A DNA stretch of 64,000 nucleotides from Anagrus nilaparvatae (taxonomy: Eukaryota > Arthropoda > Insecta > Hymenoptera > Mymaridae), in contig JAKSXM010000129.1 in NCBI GenBank assembly GCA_022575985.1, positions 1,318,501 through 1,382,500 on the forward strand. The letters run 5' to 3'. Numbering within the stretch: the first letter of the stretch is position 1; each line of letters starts with the position of its first letter. Both the position numbers and the translations under genes were made by a program. The notes under the pieces are model-generated. The model worked only from the letters and a program-made list of their open reading frames with translations. It was not told where the DNA came from and did no database searches. This document shows, in pieces, positions 44,276 to 56,640 of the stretch.

Positions 44276-44719
44276 TGGCACTGCTTGACTTTCTGCTTGG
44301 TAATAAATAGCTTGGCTTACAGCTTGGTTTACAGATGGATAGAAATACTGCGATGGTCCAGATATTCATTATATTAGCTAGATAGCTTGGCTTATGGTTT
44401 CAATAAACAGCTTGGCTTACGGCTTGCGGCAAGAGTAGATTCCAGAGATGGTGAGATATGGTATAACGGCTTTAAATTTTTCCAATGCTCTAATGATTTT
44501 GATTGATTACAGTAGATTTCTTCTTTGAATCCAATAGTGTATTTTGTTTATACTATTACTTTATTGTCACATTTATCTATTGACGTTATTTTGTGATTAA
44601 AAATTTTTAATTTTTCTTTATTTGAGTCCTTTTTTGCTTTTTGGCAAAAGCGAAATCCTTTTTTTGCCATAAAATTAATTATCTTGATAGGTAATAAGCT
44701 CTTATTCCTTCTTACCAGC

Positions 44720-44737
44720 TTTCCTTTCGGGGAGCCA
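44720..44737 (-). promoter_or_regulatory. Primer-binding site of the LARD
   Basis: On the minus strand TGGCTCCCCGAAAGGAAA starts five bases inside the 5' LTR. TGG complements the CCA end of a tRNA, as in most LTR elements. The exact tRNA was not identified. Confidence 0.75.
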
Positions 44738-44742
44738 ATTTA

Positions 44743-45489
44743 TGTTACGTATCCTGAGGTTTTATCCGGGATACGTAAATATAAATAATTATGAATATAA
44801 ATTTATCCTGGGGATATGAGTGCCCCAGGTATATTATATAAGTTGGTTTGGTGTAGTTATTATTTGGTTGGTTTATAGTTGATGTATTTGTAGATGAGTT
44901 CGGGTTCGATCTAAGCTGGATGAACCTAACCTGAGGCTAAGTTCTTAATTACAGAAGGAATTGTCACTTACACAATAATAACTGATAACTGATTTGATAT
45001 AAAACTTTCACTTTATTGATTATAAGTAAATATAATAAAACTGTCTAAGTCTCAAAGTCAAGTAATTAAAGGTAGAACTGTAATAGAGTGGTAAGACTCT
45101 AAACGAAAGATAGTATTCTAATGCACGGTTTGGGCGCCTGAAGGGCAATATATAATCTAATATGAATCTGCCCATATTCCAAGATTTTGAGGGAGACGTC
45201 CAATACAAAAAAGCGTCGGTCTCGTCACGTCCAATTAGCGAAGGCGTCCCTAATTATTACCGAGAATCGCGAGGTGGGATTTATGCAGTTTATAACGCCT
45301 AAATCCCTCCTAATTTACGTCATAGTTGACTTTTGGTCCCACGCTATTGTGCTAGATCAGCAACAGCGGAAATGCACCTGCGCGTTCCTATTTCGTCTGT
45401 AATATTAATACAGCTATCGGATATAGGGTTTACTATTTATATATATATCAAATGTTAGGCATATCAATTTTGACCTACCATACGTAACA
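44743..45489 (-). repeat. 5' LTR of the LARD (element orientation)
   Basis: 747 bp and identical by eye to 37309-38055, so the insertion is very young compared with the Gypsy element next to it. Element transcription would run leftward. Confidence 0.9.
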
Positions 45490-46315
45490 ATACCCTGGTT
45501 TGCAAAATTTCAAATATATCAAAAATGTAATGTTTTTTATTTTTCTCAATTTTTTCACTTTTTTAACTCTTTTTTTTAATTATCGTTCTATATATATAAC
45601 TTTGTTTACCGAAAATAAGTTTGAATTCGGATTCCCAGGGAAATAATATATAAATAATATTTTTCAAATATAGAATTATAAAATAAAATTTAAACATAAA
45701 ATTAAATTAGTTTTTTTATTTATTTTTTTTTATTATTTTAAATTATTGTTATTTTTAAAATATTGCAAACCAGGGTATCTAAAAATAAAATTAATTTTAA
45801 TATATCTAGGGCTTTTTTAAAAGTTCCCTGGAAGTTTGAATTCGACTTTATGTTAGGTATATATGGTCTCCAAATGCCTGAAAATCCAATAAAACTGCAA
45901 AAGAATGAGAAAAATCGATCAAAATTCGTGTAATTTACATTATTTGGAGGTTAAAGATGGCCGATAACATCGAGTGAGGAACGGCACCAAAAAATATATT
46001 TATAAACAAATCTCCTCCCATTTTCTGGGTTTTTCAGGGAAAATTTTGAAAAACTAATGGCAGGACCAAATTCCTGAGGAAATTTTACTAAAGTCACTCT
46101 TTTCTCATAATTTTTGAGCATATCTAGAAGGGGTGGGATAATAAAGAAGAATGGGCAGCTTAGAAAAGCTCAATTTTGAGCTTTTTTTAAAAAGCACCCG
46201 GGCGATTATATCAAAACTCACTTTTTCTAGTTCAGGAAAGTGTATATTAAAAGAATTCTTTGAAATCTCGACACCGCAGCGCATCTCAGGTTAGCGCGCA
46301 TTCAGGGGACCCGTG
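45490..46315. mobile_element. Loop and intact right arm of the palindromic CACGG element
   Basis: ATACCCTGGTTTGCAA at 45490 pairs with its reverse complement ending at about 45779; between them is a loop of about 255 bp. From 45763 to 46315 runs the uninterrupted right arm, ending in CCCGTG followed by TGTA. The arm shows both pre-insertion sites: CAGTTTTATTGG for the Gypsy element and a single ATAC at 45775-45778 (on the complement) for the LARD. No genes. Confidence 0.8.
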
Positions 46316-46384
46316 TGTAATCAGATAAATAATTTAGTAAAAAATTTACCGCAGTTATTTAAATATTAAGATTTTATGAAATTT

Positions 46385-46710
46385 AAATGAATGGACCGAA
46401 AACGGAGATCGTACTGTTAACCGGCCAAAGGATTCCCACCGTAATTGACATAAGCGTCGACAATGGCGGAAGTGATCCTCACATGATCGACACCAAAAAA
46501 TTGGAGAAGTATCTAAGAGTCCTGCTAGACACAAAACTGAGCTTCTGAGAACAATTTCAAAAAACTTGTGAAAAGGCTGCGTCGGTTGCATCTTCCCTAT
46601 CAAAGCTGATGGCTAACATAGGTGAACGTAGAAAAGATAAAAGATTCCTCATATCAGGTTTGGGTGGATGCTGCCGAAATCAAAAAGTACAGACAGAATA
46701 TTGGAAACTC
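46385..46710 (+). pseudogene. R1-like reverse transcriptase fragment
   Basis: The plus strand decodes to a thumb-region piece matching the element at 6642-7793, e.g. PKTEIVLLT, EQFQKTCEKAAS and SSLSKLMANIG. It has a TGA where the relative has Trp (near 46546), a frame change and a deletion of about 15 residues before VWVDAAEIKKYRQ. It lies 70 bp from the palindromic element's right end. It is a second, older copy of the same retrotransposon family. Confidence 0.8.
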
Positions 46711-46959
46711 TTCGTATTCGCAGGTAATCGTATTCGCGGATTCAAATATACGCGATTCTTCAAAATATACTGGGATTCTTTTTTCGCGGATTTGAATTTG
46801 GTATTACGCGGTTTTGTATCAATGTTCACATTTATTAATTTTTTTTCAGAAGATTTTTGGTTATAAACATTATTAAAATTTCTTTTTTGGCTAATTAAAA
46901 TAATTTAAAAACATTTATTAAATTTTTTTTCAGATTATTTTACTTGTCAATAAAATAAT
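46711..46959. other. Non-coding with repeated TTCGCGGATT words
   Basis: Between 46716 and 46815 the words ATTCGCGGATT, ATACGCGATTC and TTCGCGGATTTG recur. The patch may be the decayed end of the R1-like copy or a short tandem repeat. The frame at 46609-46866 is not supported as a gene. Confidence 0.4.
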
Positions 46960-47240
46960 TTTCTATCAAATGATATGATTTTTATATAGTTTAACTAAAA
47001 TATTTAAAGTTACTTTACATTTATAAGGATTTTTACCAATGTGTTACCGTTACGTTTATTACTTATTTATTTAATACTTTAAATGGAATGATCTGTATAT
47101 ACTAATATTTTCTTATTATTTATTCAACATTAATTTTCTGGCTTCCTTACCTGCTATGATTTCGTCTGCTGCACCAAATATAAAATAATGTCATAAACAG
47201 GAAAAGGGGAGAGGTAAGCTAAGTCAATAATAGGATTTAT
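46960..47240 (+). repeat. Dispersed repeat A, copy 2 (unsplit)
   Basis: It matches 10720-10846 joined to 11807-12060. It carries ATTTAAAGTTAC where the other copy carries the piggyBac-like insertion, so it serves as an empty site with one TTAA. Confidence 0.75.
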
Positions 47241-47859
47241 TTGAGTTTAATTATATGATATAATAAATAATTGAAAAGATTATATAGAAAATAATTACAA
47301 AATTGAATCTATTTGGCCAATCTAAATTTCTTAATAATATTAGGTTTAGAAAACAACATGGCATAAAAGCCGGGAGAGAGCAGCCAACTTTGATGTTTGC
47401 TCGAGCGCCGACATAATTGTATTTACGGGCATTTGCAAATAATATAAAATAATTCATGAAAATAAAATAAAATAGACTCATCTCGTATATACGATTATGC
47501 CCACGCTTAGATGCAAAGTTTATGCACCTCAATTATTTTCACTCTCTTACTCATAAATATATATAATAGCGAAATTAAGTAATTTATAATAATTTACTAA
47601 CCGCCGAGCTAGCTATAAAATAAAATTATTTACTTTGCTTTTAATGTATTTACGATGAATAAACTTGACTACTTTGTCTCTCTTAATAGCCTTGAAATAC
47701 TGTTGATCATTTTAATTAATTTGCTTATTAGAAAAAATATGGCGTACAACAAGTTAACACTGATTTTATAAAGTTATATAAAAAATCAAAAACAATAACT
47801 GATTAATGATAAGCTAATTAGCCACTTGTTATGTATGTTAGTTGTATGGTCTGGCCAGT
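47241..47859. other. Non-coding, no feature recognised
   Basis: AT-rich. The minus-strand frame 47251-47532 (93 codons) has no recognisable domain. Nothing else can be supported. Confidence 0.45.
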
Positions 47860-48310
47860 ATTGATGTCAGTTGCTTTCACCCTTCTGTTCTGGCTATACT
47901 TGGTTCCCCTGGACCCCGTAGGATATGTTTTTGGAAAGGAAACAGAAATTAGACTCGTAGTTGATTATGATATCCTTTATTTCCTTTTGTTCAACAAAGA
48001 CCTTTTTATAATCTAACAGGAATACTGATTACGCCCGGATATAGATACAATATATTTTAATGACCCGAAGTAGATGTTTACGATCACGAGCCTGATCCGT
48101 CTGTCAGTCGTGATAACTCCGAAGTGCCTTCCTTGTGGCTCATGACTGGCTTATATAGCGTTTTGTATGGGGGTTGATAATGGGTTCGGTTCGTAGCAAA
48201 TATGGCAGTTAATTCTCCGATTGGTTTATGTTAACGCGTCTCTTGGGGGAGTGTGCTATTATCGCGTCTATGATTGGTCGCAAGTAATATGTGCTTGCGA
48301 GGTTGCTATA
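47860..48310 (-). promoter_or_regulatory. LTR-like promoter segment
   Basis: Read on the minus strand, two CCAAT boxes (near 48280 and 48225) precede CTATATAAGCC (near 48160-48150), then a GC-containing stretch, then AATAAAGG (near 47980). That is the arrangement of an LTR promoter and R region. The segment is much richer in GC than its surroundings. TG/CA ends and a partner LTR were not found, so it may be a fragment. Confidence 0.4.
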
Positions 48311-48312
48311 GC

Positions 48313-48790
48313 AACGCTTATAGAAGGGTGAAATGGTCTTTTCAATAGAATTTAGGAAGTTTATTCATTTCAATGAGTTCTTTTCCGGAAGGGTGGTTTT
48401 CTATAGACTGAGATTAAAAGACTCCTTTGAAGTATTATTCACATATATTATGGTAATTGTTTGGGTGGTTTTCTATAGACTGAGTTTGATGGTTTTCTAT
48501 AGGTTGATATTAAATACAAAGACTCCTTTGAATTATTATTCATATATGTTATGGTAATTGTTTGGGCGGTTTTCTATAGACTGAGTTTGATGGTTTTCTA
48601 TAGGTTGATATTAAATACAAAGACTCCTTTTGATGAATTTATTCACATATGTTATAGTAATTGTTTGGGTGGTTTTCTATAGGTTGATATTATATGAAAA
48701 GATTCCTTTGAAGTATAATTCACATATGTTATAGGGTTGTTTTCTATAGACTGAGATTGATTGATGTGTGTGGTTATATTTGTAATACGG
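48313..48790 (+). repeat. Tandem repeat, unit about 115 bp
   Basis: Four irregular units carry GGTTTTCTATAGACTGAG, AAGACTCCTTTGAA, TTCACATATGTTATGGTAAT and TGTTTGGGTGG. Inside them the GTTTTCTATAG word is itself doubled. The frame 48333-48557 is a product of the repeat. Confidence 0.75.
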
Positions 48791-49089
48791 TTTGGAAGTC
48801 GAAAAATTATATCTACTAACTATAATCGCCATGCCATATGGTAGGGGTTAATGTATTAAGGCAAAAATATTGAAATCTTAGGACGTTAATCCGGTCAATT
48901 AATCAGGTCACCTGACCTGAGCAAATTACAGGCAAAAGAGGGAGGTTAACAATATTTTTGGACACCTAGGTCTTTCTTGAAAAATAGATTTACAATAAAT
49001 ATTGGATTTTTATAATTCTAATTTGAATTGATATAATAATATAAGTCATATAAAGTTTAGATAATTGAAGGTTATACATATTTTTATAT
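48791..49089. other. Non-coding with a purine-rich tract
   Basis: AAAAGAGGGAGG at 48937-48948 followed by TTAACA resembles a polypurine tract next to an LTR edge, but no LTR could be traced. Otherwise featureless. Confidence 0.35.
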
Positions 49090-49140
49090 ATTATTATTAT
49101 TATTATTATTTTTTTTTGTTTTTTTTTTTTTTTTTTTGTT

Positions 49141-49172
<32 letters not shown>
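49090..49172. repeat. Simple repeat: (TTA)n and long T-runs
   Basis: A run of about eight ATT/TTA units is followed by about 60 bases of T interrupted by single G. The exact length is likely to vary between individuals and assemblies. Confidence 0.85.
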
Positions 49173-49520
49173 TGTGTGTTTAATTTGAGAAAAAAAAAAT
49201 TGAAAAATTAGACAGATATTTAATTATACTTTACTTGATTCAAGTATTTATATGAACGTATAAAATTATTATTAAGATGACGTCAAAATTTTGAATAACG
49301 CATCTGCTTTTCGATAGTATCATATCACAATACCCTTTTTATTGAGCGAAATTAAAATAGTCCATAAATTAATTAACCTTTATTCTCATTAATTCCAAAA
49401 GGAATTTTTATGTGTTTTATTTATCACCGAGCAAATATTATTTTATAACGTGGGATATGTGAGAGAAAAGAGGAAGAAAAAAAAAATTTACCATAGGGCT
49501 TGACGTGTTTCATATTTTCC

Positions 49521-49832
49521 TTTAATAATTGCTGACCAAACGTCTATAACATTTATAATATTTTTTTAAAATAGGAAGTTTAAAATTTCGGATCTTATAT
49601 ATATAAATTTGTCATAAAAAAATTTGCCTTAATTTGGCATATCAAAATCTAGATCATTATATTTTAATAATTACTTTAATAATTGCTGACCAAACGTCTA
49701 TAACATTTATAATATTTTTAAGATAGGAAGTTTAAAATTTCAGATCTTATTTAAATATAAATTTGTCATGAAAAATAAAAATTGCCTTAATTTGGCATAT
49801 CAAAATCTTGATCATTATATTTTAATAATTTT
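49521..49832 (+). repeat. Tandem duplication, unit 155 bp
   Basis: Two near-identical copies start with TTTAATAATTGCTGACCAAA at 49521 and 49676. Differences are mostly small insertions in A/T runs. Confidence 0.85.
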
Positions 49833-52800
49833 AAAGATATTATTCCTATCGGAAGTAGTTTAATTGAATAAAAAGTAGTTCGACCCTATTATTTTATTAG
49901 CAATAATTTTTAAATTTTTCGACCATCACAAAATTTCAATATTACAATCATATTAAATCAAATGATTTATATATATGTTGGCATATGCTATAAGCTTAAT
50001 TATCGCTCTCTTTTTCTTATCTTAGCTCTTTTGATTTATTTATACACATTTCTTCAATCTATTTATTTCAGGGTGGGATTTACTTAAAATTGGGTAATCT
50101 ATTTAACTTTAGTTTTTGACATTTACATATGTTTCTTTTACATAGTGATTTATGTATAAATAATTTGAGATGGGAGATTACAAGATTTATTGGATAATAA
50201 AAAAAAATAAAATTGATAGTTCAAAGTTACCTCCCGTAACCTTGTAAAATTGCTCTGAAATTAAAAAAAAATTATTCATTTAAATTATTAAGTAAATATA
50301 TTTAAAATCCGGTTAATGTATATACTAATGCTTATCAATTTTCATTCATAGAAAAGAGAAAAAAAAAAGAACTTTCATTATCAGTTTTATTAAAATATCA
50401 GAAATTTACTCCTCCATATATGTCAAAATTATTCTGAATTTTATTATCATCAATAGTTTTCCGTTTATAATTTTTAAAAAAATATTAGTTATCATATTAA
50501 TATCTATCTACTGAAATTTTTGCACTAATATGCAAACCTTCACATATTTTCTTATAAAAATGCACTAATTTAAAATAGTAATTTTTACTCAAATTCATTT
50601 TCTGTATACATTCTGGTAACATTACTGTATTAACATAAACGAAAATTAATCAAATAGTCACCATTTATTTATCAATTTATTTACCTCATACATTTACAGC
50701 CTCTATAGGCCAATACCTAAATAATAAAATATAAATATCAATTTTTTTTTAATATAAAAATATATTATTTTAATACTCAATTAAATTATTTTGACTAGAT
50801 AATAACTTAAAAAAAATTTCCAAAACCAATAAGTTTACAAAAGAATGTAAAAAAAATAAAAATACAAATTTAGTAAAGAAATGATTTTAAATTTAAAAGT
50901 ATAAGGATTCATGAAAGATTGTGTATTAAAGGGAAAAGTATTGTTAATCGGATATATTTGGCTCATTATTGCTCTTTTTTTTTCACAATGTCGTAGAACA
51001 AATTTCCGACTAACATAAGTATTGATTTAACAAAATTTATTCCTATGCTTTGAGTGTCTGTCACTCATATCTATTAATTAATTTTCAAGAAAGAAGGAAA
51101 AAAAAAATTTTATTAGGGGAATAACCACTATATCATAAGGTTAAACTTTTTCCATATATAAAGAATTTTAAACTTAGTTTTACTAATTATTACAAGGGTG
51201 AGAAAGTGTATTACACGATTTTACCAGATTCTCATGAAAAACGTAATTAAATTTTAATTAATTTCAATTTTTAAAAAAAAATTCTTAATTTAAAAAAAAA
51301 TTCTCACACTAAGATCGTTTAAAATAATTGTAAAATAGGAAAACAAAATGGGTTTAAGTTCATAAATAACGAAAGGGGCGAAAACAAAAGCCTTTACCAA
51401 ATTCTCTGAAATACATGAAAACTAGAAAAATTCGTGTATTACGGTCGTATGTAACGATTTTGGTTTTCAAAAAAAAAATTTTAAGTTATTTTTACCCTGT
51501 AATTATATGCAACAATGTAATAAATTGATGTAAAAGGTTCATAATGAAGATTTTACACACTAAAAAAAAAATTAACAAAAAAAAAACTTGTTCAGACTTT
51601 AAAAGGCATTTTCATTTTCAATTTTGTAAGATATCTTCTTCAAAAAAAAGAAAATGATCTATTTATTAAAGGAAAACTACCAATTGCAGGAAAAAAAAAA
51701 TATAAATTTTCGTTAATATAAATCAGGAAACTCTGGAGAATTTTATCAAATTACGTATGTCAATATTTACTATTGAACGACATCCGACGGTAAATTGTAA
51801 TCGCAAACCTGTAATGGAAAATAAAAAGGCATCCAATTTTACATTAATCCAAACCAAAATTCATCAGTTTGGTTCATATCATTATATTAATTTTGTTCAC
51901 TAATAATATCCACAAAAAAACTTAAAATAAATCGGAAATGAAGAAAACAAATATATGAGAAAACACAATGGTAAACAACATTTCATTTCACTTGTGAATT
52001 GTGTATTTTACCAATAATTTTGCTTAAAAAAACTATAAGTCATAATTAATATTATAACATTTACCGAAATAATCAAAGGAATTAATAATCTTTGAAGAAA
52101 TAAATCCGTACATTCGAATATTCTATACAATCATAAATATTTTAAACAATGATATAATGTTGGAAAAAAAAATTTTAGAGCTTTTTATTTTATATAATGA
52201 CATAGCGTTCTTTTCGTAAAATCAAAGATAAAACAAAAATTGCAGACAGTCTTTTTGATTATACTATTAAGTTTTGTAAAATCTCGTTAGTGTTGCGTCT
52301 TTGTCGAGCCGAGTTAATGAAACCGTGGGTATTAATTTAGATAGAAGCGACAACTATATGTTAAAATAATGAAACCAGGGACAATAAAATTATATTTAAT
52401 AATATTTTCCCGTATCTGTATAGTTCAAGTAGAATAATAATTTTTAACTAATTTTAAACTCAACTTAGCATATAAAAAAATATCCAAAAAAAAATACTCA
52501 AATTTATTCTTTATCTTACATAATTCGTTCAGATATTATTTGAAAAAAAACCGGAAAAAAAATTCATGCCAAAAAAAAAATTGATTGTGCATATTTGAAT
52601 TCTATAATGTTGAATTATTACTAAACTATATTTTTATCAAGATTATTTGTCCGAAATTTTGCATATTCATTACTTAGAACCATCATGTTCCATTTTATTC
52701 AAACAAAAAAAATTTTCTTCCTAGGGGTCTATATGGACATTCTTGTGTTATTTATGTAAAACCCAAAACAAGACTTTTATGGAGACTAAAAACTAAAGTT

Positions 52801-55800
52801 ATATTATCATTGTTGTGTCAACAACTGATGTCCAAAACATATATTGCATCATTCCATTAATTATTAAATAAATAATAGAATAAAACTACCCAAAATAACT
52901 AAAAATTTTTTATTTAATAAATTAACAACTTTTATATATTAAGTTAGTGTAAAGTGGATATTGTTATTATAGTTATTTATTTTAGTTTTATTCAGAAAAA
53001 CTTTAGTATCAGTTCATGAATCAGATTCCAAGCAAGGAAAAAAAATAAAAATTATACATTCATATAGAATCAGATTGCAAAAACCTTCCCATTTATTCTT
53101 TATGTAATTTTCTTAGGTACAATTAGCTTGAAAAGTACAATAATAAATCCCAGCTCCCTGAAACTTGATCCGCTGTTTCAGATTCATTTGAGGTGAAATA
53201 CTTAGGATTATATCCAGAAAAAGTTGGACAATATTTAATCAATATTAAGCTAAAGCTGGAAAAGTTTTCATCTTTACTGTTGGTCATGGAGTTTCAAGTG
53301 TAATTCTCATGAGAAAATATTTAAGCGTTATTGTTGCTATGGAGTAGCAATTTAAAAAAAAATATTCTTTTAATCACCTATGTATTTTAATCCAAACTTG
53401 TGCTTCTCTTTTTTTTTACTATAATAAATCCCATTCCAACCAATCTTCTGTACTCAATCAAAATAGTTTCAGTGAATAAACATTCTTTTTAGTTAATTTT
53501 TCATTAACCGATACTTTCATAAAATCTCATGCACAATATATAAATGAAATCCATTCATAGTTTGTAAATCACATTAATAAGTTAAATTGCTATTTGAATT
53601 CAAACTTGTAATATGGCGTTACAGTATATATGGATCTCAGAAAAACTGCATCGCATGCTTCAATAAGCCAGATAAACTAATCTTTAACCATCGCATATCC
53701 ATTTTGAACCCAAAATGAAAGTTGCTATAAAAACTCAGTGAAAAATACTTTAAATTTAAAATTAAAAAGAAATTATTAAAATATTAAATCATTAAATATT
53801 AAATTATCAAACTATCAGAACATTCACAACCACATTGAAACGTGAAGTAAATTGTCTTATAGTTTAGAATTTTTCTAAAACCATAACTCAGTGCTACCTA
53901 AAAATATAAAATTTATTGAAGTTTCAATTATTTCTCTATATCAGGGCAAGTAGTTCTTAATTTTAAAAATAGTTATGTAGATTTTTATCATAATATTAAC
54001 ATATTTCATGAAACTTCTGTGCAAAAGGGAAAAGTAAATAACTTTAAAATAATGTTAACTGAATAATTGAAATGGCGTTATTTTTAGGGTTTTTGAGCAG
54101 AGTTTGTTTTGTAGTGTACATATAATATTGAAAGAGAGAAAAAAAAAAAATAAAAATAAACTTAGTTATTTAATGGTTAGATTAATTAATTAATTAAACC
54201 AAAAAATAACAATATAGAGAGAAATTATTTTTAAAGGATCTCGGGCAAAGCTTTTCTCTCCATAATCAAACCTGCATTAGGTATTTTCAAAGAAACCATT
54301 TCATCAAAGTTACCAGCCAAAGAATACTCTACCTAGACCCAAAAAAAAAATTTAAAGTTCAAAACTAAATACCAATCGAATTTGTTCTCATTTCTCTGAA
54401 ACAGTTTTGATTTTCTTTCCTACGATAGGATTAGTATTAGAGAGAAAAAGAAAATTGTAACTGATACCATGCATGCATAAAAAAAAAAACTCAGAAACAA
54501 ATTTGTAATAGCCAATACAGGAATAGTTCAATAAACAACAAAAAAAAAAATAAAACACCATGTTTAATAGTTAATGTGTGCATAAAAGAAATTTATTTGT
54601 TAATATTTGGTATATTAAAATAAAATGTGTCTTTAAAGGGTTTTTATTTATTAATAATTCAGTAGATAAAATTCTATTGCTATTTCTTTTTTTTTTATTT
54701 TACCGATGTCATAAAAGATTATTACTATTATTTAGATAGATTTAGTCAACCAGGCATTAATTGTTATAAATAGCATACATTAATATCATTCAGTATAAAC
54801 CATAATTAGCTATTCGTCACCATAGTTAAATGACCAATGAGGTAATCAGGTCTCTTTTTTTTTATAAAACAGGCACCAGTGGGAAATGCCAAGAGATCAT
54901 TATATCAGAAAACCCCTTTTTGAAATTAAATCAAGATATGGTACTGGGATAAAAAAATCATTTATATTTTTTGAAAACTGAAAGTATTAACCGAAAATTA
55001 CTCTAAAATAGGCTATGGAATATCCAAAGCAATACCAAAATTATTTATAAAAGTCTTTTTTTTTTAATTTTTTTTGAAAATTACTTATAGTATTTCCCCA
55101 AAAATATATTCAAACTAAAATTTCAGTAAGATAGCACTAAAAAAAAACAACAATAAAATTTTTACGTGAAATACTTGATTCCATCCTAAGACTATTTCTT
55201 TATATTTCCATAAGGTTAAAAGGTCACAAATTGCAACTTTATACTATTTTCATTTTTTTTGTACATCATATGTATCTATTTTTTTGTAATAATCCGAAAT
55301 TTTCATTAAGATATATGAAACATGCATGTATTATAGGTATGAACAAGTTTGTAGTCCGTTGTTAGTAATATAATACTCATCTGTTTCCTACATCTTAGGA
55401 CGATAAATGGACATTGATTAAAAAAAAACTACATTACCACTAGTATTTGGTGGGAAATTGTAGTTCTTCTATCGTAATTCAATGGACAGGTCTAAAATAT
55501 TTTTATGCAATGTAAAATTTTAATTTGTTTGTCATGTTATAAATACCCAAAAAAAAATTTGTTATTTAAATTTTTGAACTACAGCTACATCAATGAAACT
55601 AGGGGTTTATAAATTTATAAAAACATCAGTAATAATAAAAAAAAACTAACTACTCTGATTATATTTAGTATAATATTTCTCATTAACTGTAACCATAAAA
55701 AAATTTTGATATAATCAAAAGAAAATAGAATCTCTAAAGTTTGGGTATCTAAAAAAAAATTCTCTTGTTCATGATTTATTTATTAGATTCAAAAAAAAAT

Positions 55801-56195
55801 TTTATAAATAAGGGAAAATCTACATGAAGGTATCTTTCAGTCATTTCGTCTAGTCCGTCTATAAAATTACTTATCGTTCATTACTTTTAAAAAAAAAAGG
55901 AACTTTAACGTCCAAGGAACTCAAAATACGGCAAAATTAGTTAACTTTTGGATTTTTATTTTTGTGGTAATTTTTTTAAACAAATAGAGAAAAAAAAATC
56001 TTTTATAGCAACATTTTAGGTAACTCGCTTTTCTTTTATTAATCATTGAATATGAAAAATGAATGTTCAATAGTATTGTTATTCTTAATCTAAATCAGAA
56101 TATAAGTGTAAATTTAGTCAATTATTTTTAGAAAATTTGAATTTTATCATAAAATTACTTAAACAGAAACTAATGAGAAACTGTGTATACATGTA
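49833..56195. other. AT-rich gene desert with A-runs
   Basis: No frame of coding quality on either strand across more than 6 kb. Short A-runs of 8-10 bases, often followed by TTT, are frequent on the plus strand from about 51 kb on. Because a splice acceptor lies at 57502-57503, part of this stretch may be an intron of the gene at 57517. No repeats with partners were found except repeat B to the right. Confidence 0.5.
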
Positions 56196-56640
56196 AGCAA
56201 GAAAAATACCCTGCCAACTAGCTGGCATTACTATAAAATGAACTATCTTAAACTAATATTCTCATAGAAATAAATTATGTACTACATCCAAAAAAAAATT
56301 AATATTTTTTTATTTTTTTATGACAAAAAAAAATTTCTTTGGGAAAACATTCAAAAAAAAATTAAGTATCCGATTCAATATATAGATTAAAACCATACTT
56401 TCAAATATAAGTACTTTCGTGGAAATAAATTAGGTATTACATCCAATTTTGAAAAAATACCTCGAGCTTTTTTTTTTTTTTTTTTGGTAAAAAAAAACTA
56501 TTTTATGAGAGAGAAAAAAAAAATTATTTCTTTTAGCTTCCTGGGGTTTCAAAACGTGCTTATATACCAAAAAAATCAAAATTCGAAATTTGACTTGTCA
56601 CAATGGTTCCTCTTTGAGAAACCGAAAAAAAAAGTAAAAC
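56196..56640 (-). repeat. Dispersed repeat B, copy 2
   Basis: Inverted partner of 12640-13415, carrying the complements of TTGGCAGGGTATTT, GGAACCATTGTGA and ATATAAGCACGTTTTG. It is shorter and diverged. Confidence 0.7.

Larger units (their letters stand above)
38069..44719 (-). other. Gene-free body of the LARD
   Basis: No coding sequence is visible on either strand. Tandem arrays occupy about 38380-38635 (unit near 38-40 bp, with TTGAAAAACTTAATTTCTAT), 40050-41130 (decayed unit near 150-165 bp, with ATAAAAAATGCAGTTAA), 42580-43660 (150 bp) and 44081-44275 (60 bp). Two long T-runs lie at about 39391-39415 and 39659-39689. A GC-richer patch at 41820-42080 has a small duplication (GGGCCATTCA ... 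GATCTAGCTCACCCCAC) and could be a packaging or leader signal; this is a guess. Confidence 0.65.
37309..45489 (-). mobile_element. Non-coding LTR retrotransposon (LARD-type), identical LTRs
   Basis: The 8181-bp element lies between ATAC duplications (37305-37308 and 45490-45493). Two 747-bp LTRs show no difference by eye. On the minus strand the order is 5' LTR (44743-45489), five bases, primer-binding site starting TGGCTCCCC (44737 downward), body, polypurine tract (38068-38056) and 3' LTR (37309-38055). The body of about 6.7 kb has no frame above 107 codons and no gag or pol trace. It consists largely of tandem repeats. This matches a large retrotransposon derivative that depends on a related autonomous element for its proteins. 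A diverged, truncated relative lies at 22894-26764. Confidence 0.88.

Noticed and set aside
44046..44377. Repetitive open frames on both strands (107 and 99 codons) as secreted or membrane proteins
   Set aside because: They exist because a 30/60-bp minisatellite keeps all frames periodic; there is no start context or conserved domain.
27158..46315. Two independent insertions of the CACGG element in opposite orientation
   Set aside because: The TGTA duplication matches only the outermost ends, and the arms meet through a shared loop, so it is one palindromic element.
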